From Branchiostoma floridae (Eukaryota; Chordata; Leptocardii; Amphioxiformes; Branchiostomatidae): DNA of 64,000 nt. The DNA lies in the NCBI RefSeq assembly GCF_000003815.2, contig NC_049983.1, positions 20,178,553 to 20,242,552 on the forward strand. Direction: 5' to 3'. The position numbers and the translations under genes are program-made. Under the pieces are notes generated by a model. It searched no databases, was not told the origin of the DNA, and was given only the letters and a program-made list of their open reading frames with translations. Of the stretch, positions 39,637 to 50,763 are shown one piece after another. Numbering within the stretch: the first letter of the stretch is position 1; each line of letters begins with the position of its first letter.

Positions 39637-42600
39637 ATCGGTGGCTGGACTAAGTAATGAGTAGTACTATAGTCCCAACATCTGCTGTCACATCTGCAAA
39701 TCCTTATCAATAGACAAGTGTCATGTAAATAATGTGTGTTCTGAGGAAAATTTATGAACATATGTCATTTGAATTGGCCATCTAAATGATAACTTATCCT
39801 AAGTGTCATGTCTTTTCAGCTATATGCTGTACCTTCGTGAGCTTGTGTTTGTGTGATATGGACAAAGTATTAATCCTCTTCCTTCTGTAAGTCTGTAACC
39901 AAGATGTAGATACATTTACAGTAGATGGGCTGCAGGAGGGAAAAGGTCTTACTATACTCGTCGAGTCTTGTTAACTCTCTTCATTACAGTGGCAACATTG
40001 GATCTCTCTCTAGGGTCAGGTGTTGGTGTACATATTGGAAACAACATTGGGCCTCTGTTTTACTACTGTATTAGAAGTAATTTCTACTTTCTACAACATC
40101 GGAGAGCAGTTGAATGCTGAATTTGCCCAAACCTTTTGACGAACACAAAGTGGTTAAGATGGGAGAACCAAAACGTATTTTGAATGTCAAAATAAAGTTA
40201 ACATTCAGTGTAAGAAGCATTGTATGTGTACAAGGGAACGTTACTAATGATGCTTACATCGTGTAAATACGTGTAGTGTTTTATTACTAGGTGTATGTTT
40301 GAGAAGAACTCTATATTCAATACTGATATTCAGTTGATTGTAGAGTTTTTAGAGACAGGAAGATATACATGTTAAGATATTGTTCTTGGTTGTGAAGTAT
40401 CATATCATGATCAGTATTTGTCAAAGTGATCCTAGAATGTCCCAGGGAACAGGGTTTTCTCTCTGAACTGTTATGTCTCAGTCTGGAATCAAACAACAGT
40501 ATTAAAAAAAAACATGTATTTCATGTAATCAGACTCAATAAGGGGGTAGATTGTACTTTCAGCTCAAAGTTTCAGACCTACCAAATTTTAGAGTCCAGTA
40601 GCCTGCCTTAAGATTGATACATTGGGCATGGGAGAAAGAATGACAATGAAATGTTGATTTTGCATGGAGTAGTAGTAAGGCCCTCTTTCATTTTGTAACA
40701 TACCTGCAGAAATTGTGATGGTCCTCGAGCGTATGACTTCCTTGGCGAAAACGCTAGTCCCTTATCATGCCACATGCATAATATTATGCAAAATCGTTAC
40801 AGCCTTAGTTTTAAAATCAGCGTAGAGATGGAAACATGAAGCATTTATCGTGTATTTGTTGTTCTTGTAGCTCCATGTGCTAAACTGGTCGCTTTTTCAG
40901 CTGATGTTTGAACGTATGGAGATTGTGTCAAAATCTCGTCTTCATTGGGACCTTTAATACCAGGTGCAATGGATTAGCTTGTTGCCTTCATTATCCAGAG
41001 TAGAGAAGATGTCCTTTGTACTGTGAGTGCAATAATACATATCTGTCTACTAAGTTGGCGTGTAGGTTTGCAAATAGCTTCAATAGGTTGATAGCTCACT
41101 GGAAAATAATGTTTTGGTGAGTCAGACACAATCTAGAGAAAATGTACCTGATTTTAAATTATGACACTTCTGTTGAATTGCTTATGGAAAAATATTTTCC
41201 CAGGACAAAATTTATTTCCTTTTCCTTACTTGTGTAATGACAGTTTGCATATACTGTACATTTTGTGTTCAATGTTGAAGTCAATGGTGTGACATTTTGT
41301 TTTGTAATAGAAATACCTACCTTCAATACCAACATGTCATTTGAATGTTATTGCTTTCTTGGTAACTTTTGCAAGCTGTGCAGTTTTCTTAAAATTAAGT
41401 TGTATTCTTTCTCTGAACTACTTCGTATTAATGCCCTAATGCAATTGTTTGTTGACCAAGCTTAAGGGTATATTGACTTCCAGTTGGTTTGCATTACAAT
41501 TGAGCTTGTACAGAAAGCTAGCAGTAGTGCTTATTTATAGTAAATATTGTATGAATATGTGTTAATGTGAAGAGATAAAGTCAAAAATGAATTCAAGTAT
41601 ACTTACTAAAACATGATCATAAATGTTTGTGTACATGTATTTGGTTATTGTACATTGCATCAAGTATATGGTCACAAAATTGCCAGCAGAACTTCATGTT
41701 GTTAGTGTTACTTCCAGTTTTTCAGATGTAGGCAAATCAAATGCAGTTTAATACCTTCTTAAGTTAGATAAGTTAACTCACTATTGATATTTTGATTAAC
41801 AGTTTTTTATGTATAGCGCTTGTAGCAAGTTTTGGTTCTTATTGTATTCACACATCACTGAGTAATAAATTAAGATGGAAAAGCGAGAGAAAACAGGTCT
41901 CATTGGCTTTCAATATAATGGTTTCCTTGTCCAAGTATGATATTTAGATGAATGTGCAAAAAATGTATTCATCGAAGCCTGACCAATCTGTGGAAACTAG
42001 CAATGTGAGTTGTAGCACGGGAAAAAACGTGTCGTGTTATGCCTCCCTCGGAGTCCCTGTTGTATAATAGACATTATCATGTAGAATAACTTTCTTGGTC
42101 TGTAATGCTAAGTCATGACTATAGACCACATTCTGCTCTAATTTAAACCCACGTATGCATACTCAAACAAATCCTGCAATAACTTGTCAACAGTTTCTTT
42201 TCCACTGTAGTAAAATCTGTCCAAAATGTATTTTATTGTATTGATGGTAAAATTGGCTATCTGTCACATAGTTGCATGGCTTGGAATACTGTTGGCTTCT
42301 CCGTTATTCGTAATCTGCGGTCCCCAGCTCGGGCAGGCTGAAGTACTGCAAGAGTGCCCCCACTCTGAGGAAGATGTCAGCTCTGGCACGTGGATCTGGG
42401 CATGCTCAGTTGTGACCAACCTGCAAACATGGGGGCAATTGATATCATCTTTGTTTACTTTATAACAATTTTACAAGAAAAGAAAAAAGTCAACCATCCG
42501 AAAGTCATAGTGACTAATGATGCATGATGCATTCGGTGTAAAGAATCATACCTGCCCTTTCTTGTTTTTACAGGAAAGGAACTGGTAGATCCTGATAAAC

Positions 42601-43192
42601 TCACCTGCATTGCAAAAGTCACTAAAGGAGCTTAAAAACCCATTGGTTCATTAGTCAACAAGTTTGTTACTATTAACCCAGTTTTCTCGCCTTAAAAATA
42701 GAGTAACGTCGTAGTATTTAAGTATCTTAACGATCTACCTGTAGTGGGGACCCCTAGCGATTCCCCCTTCTGGTTGCATATTTACCTAGCAGTTCTGTTG
42801 TGCGTGTCTTCATCGTGCGATAGGATGCACTTTCTGTCTTGGCGAAGCAGCGTTGACGCTACGGTGACCAGCTGGATATTGTTTGGCGCCTGGACACCTT
42901 CTTGACACCGTAGAAATCTGCTGGAACATTAACGAAAACTGGGCACCAAGTCGGCCAGCACAGCAAACTATGTACGAAAGGATTTATTGCAATACTAACC
43001 AGTGTTAATAGATAACTCTGTGAGACCTTCTGTTCTCACATTCAAACTTTATACACGCAGAGTCAGGTCACAATGTGATTCTGGTGTGATTCTCCTCACA
43101 CGTTGCTTAAGGACATGAGTTTGTGAAGTAATGAAGATGCAACGTCTTGTGTGTTACGTGAAAACGAACAAATCTGCTACAATGTGAAAAAC
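39637..43192. other. RAD54L2 3' UTR and intergenic sequence
   Basis: Candidate poly(A) signals for RAD54L2 are AATAAA at 40191-40196 (about 555 bases past the stop) and 41864-41869. The rest is AT-rich with only short unsupported frames (for example 41265-41465 and 42226-42465). No domain or RNA gene was recognised. Confidence 0.6.
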
Positions 43193-43250
43193 CTGGACAA
43201 TTTTCAGAGCCTACCGGGAGGCTCTGAAGTAGGCTCTGGAAATTGTCCAG
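43193..43250. repeat. 58-bp near-perfect hairpin
   Basis: Two 22-base arms, CTGGACAATTTTCAGAGCCTAC and its complement with one mismatch, enclose a 14-base loop. The loop side also offers a competing pairing, CAGAGCC with GGCTCTG. It lies in the intergenic stretch downstream of gene A. Confidence 0.8.
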
Positions 43251-43998
43251 TTGCAAACTACAATTACTGGCACTTTGCTAGCTTTGTGGTCCCTAAAATT
43301 TCGACGCCTCGGTGGATACTGAGGATATACACAAGAACATCGAATACAATTAGCAAAGAGTACGTTATTACTAGGCAATCTCAAACTAATACTGAGCAAA
43401 GCCCTCTATAAGGGCATCTCACTCAGGGGTGATGAAAAAAATGAAGAAAAAAAAACGCCGAAACAACATAATTTATAAATTGCTGACAAGACAAGGGCTT
43501 ACCTTTCCTATGGATACCTTTAAGTTAGATATTCAAGGCAATGACAAAAAATGAGAAGAAGTGAATGCCAAATTAGCTTACCTTACCCGTGAATACGCCG
43601 CCAGAAAGGACCGCCACCAGCAATATCCAATATCAAACTATACAATTTGCTCTAAATGTCGCTGTACCTTGCCTGTAAACTGCTGCGCGCGTTCATAATC
43701 TAAGTATAAGCGAGGCGCACTTTGTCGCGGTAAGTAAAAAGTGAACAGAACTGCAAGAGTGACAAAAACAGAATGAAGTTTGACAAATTCACTGAATAAA
43801 CAGACAACAGTTCAGGAGGAAAGGAACGATCGAGGAATATACACAATGTCGACAGGTTTTAAGAGTGTAATCGAACAGCAAAATGCAATGGAAACAATGA
43901 AATGCAAGAGTCAAGACCTCAGGGGCATCATTATAATGTACTGTAGGTGTCAATTCTGTCCATGTTTGAGTATGCGTGTATATTGTATTAGCTTGGGA
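43251..43998. other. Region downstream of gene A, nothing recognised
   Basis: No transmembrane exon comparable to that of gene B is visible on the minus strand here. If gene A splices past its mucin exon, the acceptor exon was not identified. Confidence 0.5.
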
Positions 43999-46900
43999 TC
44001 ACATACCCGGTGTTGTTGTGGAAGCTATGTCGGCCTTCATTGTTGTTGATGAAGCCTCCACCGTTGTTTGGAAAGTCACAGCGACTGTTGATGCTGATAC
44101 AGGTGCTGTTGTTGCTGATACAGGTGCTGTTGTTGCTGATACAGGTGCTGTTGTTGCTGATACAGGTGCTGTTGTTGCTGATACAGGTGTTTTTGTTGCT
44201 GATACAGGTGCTGTTGTTGCTGATACAGGCACTGTTGTTGCTAATACAGGTGCTGTTGTTGCTTGCACAGGTGCTGTTGTTGCTGATACAGGCGCTGTTG
44301 TTGCTTGCACAGCGGCTGTTGTTGCTGATACAGGCGCTGTTGTTGCTTGCACAGCGGCTGTTGTTGCTGATACAGGTGCTGTTGTTGCTTGCACAGGTGC
44401 TGATGTTGCTGATACAGGCGCTGATGTTGCTGATACAGGCGCTGATGTTGCTGATACAGGCGCTGATGTTGCTGATACAGGTGCTGATGTTGCTGATACA
44501 GGCGCTGATGTTGCTGATACAGGTGCTGATGTTGCTGATACAGGCGCTGTTGTTGCTGATACAGGCGCTTTTGTCGATACTGTAGTTGTTTGAGGTGCCA
44601 CTGCTGTCGTCTTTGCGGTTTCTTCAGTTGTCATTGATGGTGTTTTTGGCGGTGTCTCTGACGTTTCGGTGAACTGTGTCGTTGCTGCAATGGTGGTAGA
44701 CGGAGTCGCCTCCACCGCTGTCATCAAACCAGTTGTAATCTCATGAATCTGGATGGAAGAAGTTGTTGACACGTCGGTTGTCTTGGACTGTGTAGATGGA
44801 GGAAGGGTTGGCTGTGTTGTTGCAGATGTTGTCGTAACTAATGGATGAGTCGTTGACCTACCAGACGTCGAGAGAGCAGCGGTAGTTTGAGAAACCGTCG
44901 ACACGTCTTCTGTTGTGATTGCCCGAGATGTTGTGGACGAGGCAGCCACAGTAATGGGTGTTGTATTATCAGGTTGGGCCGACCACACTGGTTCTGTTGT
45001 ATTGTGAAAAATATTGTATCCGTTTGATAGATGTTTTGATTGATTTGTACAAGACTTATGGCGTTACTAGCCTACGAATACATACTACGTATACATCTGA
45101 ACTACAACATAGTACCTGACTAAAGAATGCCTTACAAAATCCCTCACCTTCACATCCCAGCAGCTCCATCCGAAAACGTATGAGATTACTAGTAAAGTCT
45201 TGTGGATTTACTCGGACGAAAGAGGCGATGATCGACAGATCAAGGTCATGGCTGACCACTGTTGCCCCATCGGAATTCGCAACAAAGACCTAGAGGCAAA
45301 GGTAGAAAACAACAAAAAGTCCTTTCTGCAACTCTTACTGAGTGACACATTGTAAATCCTTTAGTCTGTAAAAGTTGTCGGGTCTGCTGTTTAGAAATGA
45401 AAGGAACAAAAATGTTTTCATGTTTATAACTGGCCTAATAAAAAGACATAGCAAGTCATGTCAATAATACCTTGCTACTGTCCGATCCCGGTTCTTTATA
45501 GAGGGCCCCAAAGCCCTTTTCCGTAGAGCGTAATCGGCGGTTTTAATTCTACGTACTACGTAGCGGGACCGCTCGAATTCAACGTAGAGCGTAATCGGTG
45601 CATTTTGCGTCGAGCGATATTGGCCCCTTTAATTTAACGTATTACGTAGAAGCTAACCGGATTTTACCGTAAAACGTAATTCATATCAATTTTTCGTCAA
45701 GCGTAATCAAAGTTTCATTAAACTTAACTAGTCTACCGGTAAATTTTACCCGCGAAAATGCTAGCTGGAAATTGCGTTTCAAAGGGTCCAGATTTCAAAA
45801 TTTCGCCGGACATTCCTTGCTATGGCTCAACACTTCGGCACTGGACATGGTGAAAATATGTTGCGGGAGCGTTGTCCCCCATCTAGTAGAAATCTTTTTA
45901 CCGACCTTAGCTATATAGCTTAGTTAACAAGCAAAATGTGCCCCTTAAATGCAGGAAATGGCATTTCAGAGGGTCGAGATTTCAATTTTTCTCTGGGCGC
46001 CGGGCGGCCTTTGCCATCATGTAGGCTTGCGACGAGTTGGGCCTCCGGTGCTCACGACTCTCCGGCGCTCGTCGCCCTCAAAGACGTTTCTCAGACCAAG
46101 GAGGCTCAGACAGAAATGTCATTACATTGAGCATATGGTCTGCCAGCAAAATTTGTCCCTCAAAATGCAGGAAATGGTGTTTCAGAGGGTAAAAATTTCC
46201 AAATTTTCCCGTACCTACCTTGCGACAGTTCGACTGTTCGTGCTTTCGGCACTCGAAATCTGAAAATGATGTTTGGGGCGTTGCCCAGCGTAAAGCTAAA
46301 ACCATGTGAATTTCTAGCTGGATGCTATTTAACTTAGCTTAGTTTGTGAGCAAAATTTGCCCTTCAGAATGTATAAAATGGCGTTTCAGAGGGTCAGGAT
46401 TTCACAATATTCCCGGGGAGCATGCCCCCGGACGCCCTAGGATTGTCGCGCCTCCACTTTCGGTGATACAAGTGCTGAAAATTACGTCACATGAGAAATT
46501 TGCTGTCGCCGCCTTTGGCCAGCAAGACGTCTTTAGAAGTTAAGTTTTAATCTTATTAATGAAATTATCAGTTTTATTTAGATCTCATCTTCACATGTTC
46601 TGCCGTCGGCGGAGTTCAGCCAAAAGACAATAAATATTTGCATAATTATGAAATTTCGTAATTTAGCGTAGAGCGTAATAAAGTGTCCATAATTTAGCGT
46701 ATTACGTAGCCGGCCCTCCCGAATTTAGCGTAGAGCGTTGTCGCTACCCCCCCTTGGGGGCCCTCTTTATACACTGAGAGGCCGTCCTCTGTATCTCCGT
46801 AGAGAAGCCTGTAGCTCTTGACATGCCCTCCCCACAAACCCTGTGTCTGGATCCCGGTGATGATGGTTCTGTTGTTAAAGTTGACCTGTAACCACTGGTT

Positions 46901-48586
46901 AGTGTTGGCGACGTCTGCCTGCCAGGCACGGGGACCGTTCAGTCGGCCTTTGTAAGCCTCGTATCCGGCCACCTCCGAGGATGCCGAGATCTGACTGTCC
47001 TCGATATCACCACTTGCTATCCCCAGGGGAAGCAAGCATGAGGCTTTTGATACTGCAAGAAAAAAACTTTTTATTAGTATTGCGCAATTATTCTCGTCAA
47101 AATCAGTGGAAAGTTAGTATCATATCAACAAGTATATATGTAATCACTCAACGATTATAAATATGTATGGCATGATCTCTACAGGACTGAAACGTTCATC
47201 ACGGCATTGCGGCTTTCTTACTTGGAGTTCTCTGGTCTGCAAAAACGAATAACGGAGAATCATATCAACATGTACTTATTATCAATCATCTATTCTTGTT
47301 ACCTTGACATCGCGTCTCTACATACTCTGGCGTACACAGGCACTGGAACCCGGCAGCCCCGTCCACACATGTCCCCAGGTTGGCACAGGGGGACAATGTG
47401 CAGTAGTCGACGTAGTCTTGGGGAAAACAAACCACTATCATGAGCGTTGTGCAATTACATGGGTATTTCCACTTCTATTTGAAACCACTTTAGAGCTACA
47501 AAAATACTTGTAATGGGATCCGATTGCCATCACATGGACAATTATACCCTAGATAGCAGGTGTAAAAAAAAGTGCATTTTATATCAAACTTATGTGGCCG
47601 TGGAAAAAAGTCATTTTGATATTGTGAATAGTGACAACTAAATGGACGTTACTGAATCTACCTGTTTCGCACAGCAAACCAGTGAACCCAGCAGCACAGA
47701 AGCAGCTGTATCCACTCGGTGTGTCTGTGCACGTCCCTCCGTTCTGACATATCACGTCAGTACAGTCAGCGTGGTCTGGATAACAGATATAATTAAATTA
47801 ATATCAAGACATACGCCATCTGAAAATAATTTCTGATAGTTGCAGACAATGCGCTCGGCAAAATTAGTGGATATGATTAGCACGGTAGTTAATGGGCTCA
47901 GGGAATACAATCAGTCAATCAGTCTACCTGGGAAAGAAAACGTTGCAACGAAGCCATGCCCAGGTAAGAGCCCGCCGAAGTCTCCCGAGTAAAAGCGGAC
48001 CAACAGGGACCCTGATGATGACTGTATCACATCTGGAGGCGCGAAGTTCCCGTTCTCATCTCCACAGTACCGTCCTAGTGATGGGGCTGATGGGGATGAA
48101 CCGTCAAATACTGATACAGATGGGTTAAAGTCTGTACACCCAAACAGTGATGATAGAAACGTGAATTCTTCAAACTGAAGTAGAACTTGTCCCATGGGTG
48201 CTTCAATGATCCAGTCACACGTGATCTCATCACCTATCAGATCAGGATAGTTGGGAGACGTGAAGTTCCTAGTTGAACTGCCTTTGTTAAGGGTTCCTCC
48301 ACAGGTCTGTCCCATTGACCCTAAAGTAATAAATAAAGATTGCCAATAGAGTTTTATTATTTACAAATTAATGACGTATTAAATACACTTGATGGTGACA
48401 TGGAATTTAATGTAAATTCTTGGCGGATTGAGGAATATGTGGTTCAAAAGAACCACAGACATAGTCTCGATGCTTAAATATCGCATGTCGCTATATATTG
48501 ACAAATACGTATTCTAGATTCTACTAACCATGAGTAAATGCCAACAAACAGGAGACCCAGACAGGAGCAAATGCTGGAAACGTCAT
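43999..48586 (-). CDS. Gene A: CUB-EGF-EGF-discoidin-mucin protein, interrupted by a transposon
   Basis: Exons in gene order: signal peptide 48529-48586; CUB 47928-48320 (four Cys, ends FSFPG); EGF 47662-47775; EGF 47303-47416; discoidin part a 45471-47052; discoidin part b 45148-45289; mucin-like exon from 44993 down. Module exons all start and end in phase 1; discoidin a and b are split in phase 0. The discoidin-a exon contains the mobile element at 45501-46763. As assembled, the frame runs into it and stops at 46694, giving a 345-residue product cut inside the discoidin fold. Without the insert the exon is 311 bases, like its paralogs, and the frame runs to a TGA at 43999 (708 aa). A GTATGT donor at 44006 could instead splice onward. 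No TM helix was found, so A may be secreted. Function is unknown; discoidin domains often bind glycans or lipids (family knowledge). Confidence 0.85.
44092..44580 (-). repeat. 21-bp coding minisatellite (mucin repeats) in gene A
   Basis: About 23 tandem copies of a 21-bp unit coding for seven residues of the ATTAPVS / ATSAPVS type on the minus strand. The Thr/Ser/Pro content predicts dense O-glycosylation. Copies fall into subtypes, for example PVSATSA near the 5' end of the array and PVQATTA in the middle, showing unequal-exchange history. Confidence 0.93.
45501..46763. mobile_element. 1.26-kb DNA transposon inserted in the gene A discoidin exon
   Basis: Flanked by the 8-bp direct repeat TCTTTATA (45493-45500, 46764-46771). 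Ends are GAGGGCCCC and GGGGGCCCTC; if both are counted as terminal inverted repeats the duplication is 6 bp (TTTATA). Sub-terminal sequence is rich in CGTAGAGCGTAAT and TACGTAATACGC motifs at both ends. The centre holds three clear copies of a ~210-bp repeat (GCAAAATTTG starts at 45931, 46146, 46350) plus a decayed fourth. No transposase frame, so it is non-autonomous. Confidence 0.92.
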
Positions 48587-50517
48587 GCCTTTCACAGTAT
48601 GTACCAGGAGTTCAGGTAGAACTCAGGAAAACGCCCAGCCGTATAGGTGCGTCGACTGAGAAAACTATGCAATCTTGTAAATGTTTTTCCAATATGACTA
48701 AGAGAATACTAATCTGGCTTCCCAGGCGTATTAATGAGCACGGTCTTTTAAGTGTCGGAATGTCAAACTCGTTAAAGAAGAACTGGACTGACGCCTGGGG
48801 AGCGAGGTTAGAGATGGTCAGGACTTAATTCAGTCAAAACTTTCAAATCAATCGCCATTATGGTTGACACGTGTAAACAATGTCAACACGTTTTCATCAG
48901 CTATTGACCCCTGCTGCGCACGTTTTGAGCACTAGGTAATGAAGGGAAGCCATCAGCTATGCTGAATGTACTTGTCTTAAACACTTATTCACAGTTACTT
49001 TGATAATGGTGACTTCATTTCAATTAAGGCTGAACAATTGCAATGCGAACAATGGTACCATTTATTTAGAATAAAGACCACTAATCAATGTTTAGGTGAC
49101 CAGGAAAGTATACATCACAGTGCCTAACAGGCCGAGTTCGAGTTGTAGACCTACTGTGCGTGACATTATATCTGTCATAACCCACAAGAAAGTAATTAAT
49201 GTTCCATCGCAATTTTCTTAAGATATTTGATAGTGAGAAACGTTATTATGTTAACGATTCTCTATGTATTTTGTATATTTATGTCGAGTCTATCGCGCTA
49301 TGGTTATACAAACTTAAGAAGCATAAGGACATTAATTTAAGTGTCACTTGATCAATTGTCTGTTTGTCAAATTGTGTCAATAGCGATTTATTTGTTACAA
49401 GTTCTTGAGTTCCTGTACTGACTTTGTGTGATGTCGCTCCGTAGCACGAAGTTGAAACAGCTAGCGAAACACAAAATACAATATCACTGCGTGTCATATA
49501 TCCGTGTGCCACATCGGTGCTACGTCCCTATGCGATGGAGAGGTTACATGTGTGTGTATGTTATGCGCTAGTGCACCTGTCAAACACTACTCAAAATACG
49601 TTCAGCAAACATCAAACAGTGCAGGTTATGTAACCTTAAATCATTAACCCCCTCTCCCTAATGGGTATGACGGAGGTCAGTGGTGTCAGGGTGAGGGGAC
49701 TAAAGGTTGTTTGCTGACAGAGTGGTGTGATCAGCGTCCTTGATACCTGTTTGCCTAACAAACTGTCACTTCAGTTACTCTCATATGTAATAAAGGTATG
49801 GTTTGAAAAACTCACGGAATGACATGCGAGATGGCAAATTTGTTCAACTAATAGGGATTTAATTATCAATGGGCTGTGGAATAACCTCAACGTAAAGGTA
49901 CCCACCAATTACAGAGCTGTACATACTGGTATTAAAACGGCGTTCTTGTTGTATATTATGATACAGCCATTTCCTTATGAGCGATATTGTCATGAAAAAA
50001 GACATTCACAAATATAGAGATTAACGCTAGTTCACCTTTATCCGTGGGATAACCTATACCCGTTGTGTTTCAAAACAGCACATTTAGGGATCTCAAGTCG
50101 ACTGACGGTTGTTTTATATTGTAATGTTTTCAAAATATAGCAGTTTAAACTCACATTTCGTTCGCATGATAGCCCTAAATACCCTGCTTTTGAAAACAGC
50201 GGATTTAAGTTGCCCCACTGATAAAGATGAACTAGCGTTACCCTTCCATTGTTGTTTAGTGTCATCCTTGTCAAACACAACTACTACTAATAGTACCACA
50301 CCACACTCTGAAGGCTTTCTGTACCCTTGTTGAGTACCCATGCTATCCGTTTGTACCGTTCCAAGACAATGGGTGATTATGAAGCTCTTCTCACGTAGAG
50401 CTCGACACGAGTCAGTGATTGACAGACTCTTGAGCAGTGGAGACAGAGTGTATCGGACGACTCGAAAAGAAGCCAATGAAATCACAGCATTCTCTGGTTA
50501 CAACAGAACGTTTTGTT
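48587..50517. other. Intergenic between divergent genes A and B
   Basis: No gene recognised. Short frames on both strands (for example 49279-49512, 50114-50485) lack domain features. The region should hold the promoters of A (minus) and B (plus). Confidence 0.6.
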
Positions 50518-50558
50518 CAGTACAAATATTATCACACCCTTCCGTTTACACAAGATAA
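50518..50558 (+). promoter_or_regulatory. Conserved upstream block of gene B
   Basis: About 41 bases beginning CAGTACAAATAT and ending ACAAGATAA match 60343-60384 upstream of gene C with few differences. Downstream of each, TTACATCATA recurs (50716 and 60432). They lie about 205-245 bases before the respective start codons, so shared regulatory sequence or a recent duplication is likely. Confidence 0.6.
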
Positions 50559-50763
50559 AAAGTTGCGAAGAACAAAGAATCCGCTGACAATCACCATCAA
50601 AGGCGACCTTATAATGTCACCAATGGGCACCGCCGGGATAAATGTGTTTGGCGCAAGTTCGTCTGGGAAGTGCCCAAAGACGAAGAAGACTTCATGACTA
50701 GGTGCGCTAGGTAAATTACATCATACGGATTTTTTTTCCGTTGTGGGACTACTAACAGACAAC

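Noticed and set aside
42226-42465. 79-residue frame with a hydrophobic start
   Set aside because: No domain, no paralog in the window and no splice or promoter context; likely chance.
43976-44593. Plus-strand frames of Ala/Asp/Val and Leu/Gln repeats (205 and 191 aa)
   Set aside because: They are antisense shadows of the gene A mucin repeats, which have splice sites and homology to gene B on the minus strand.
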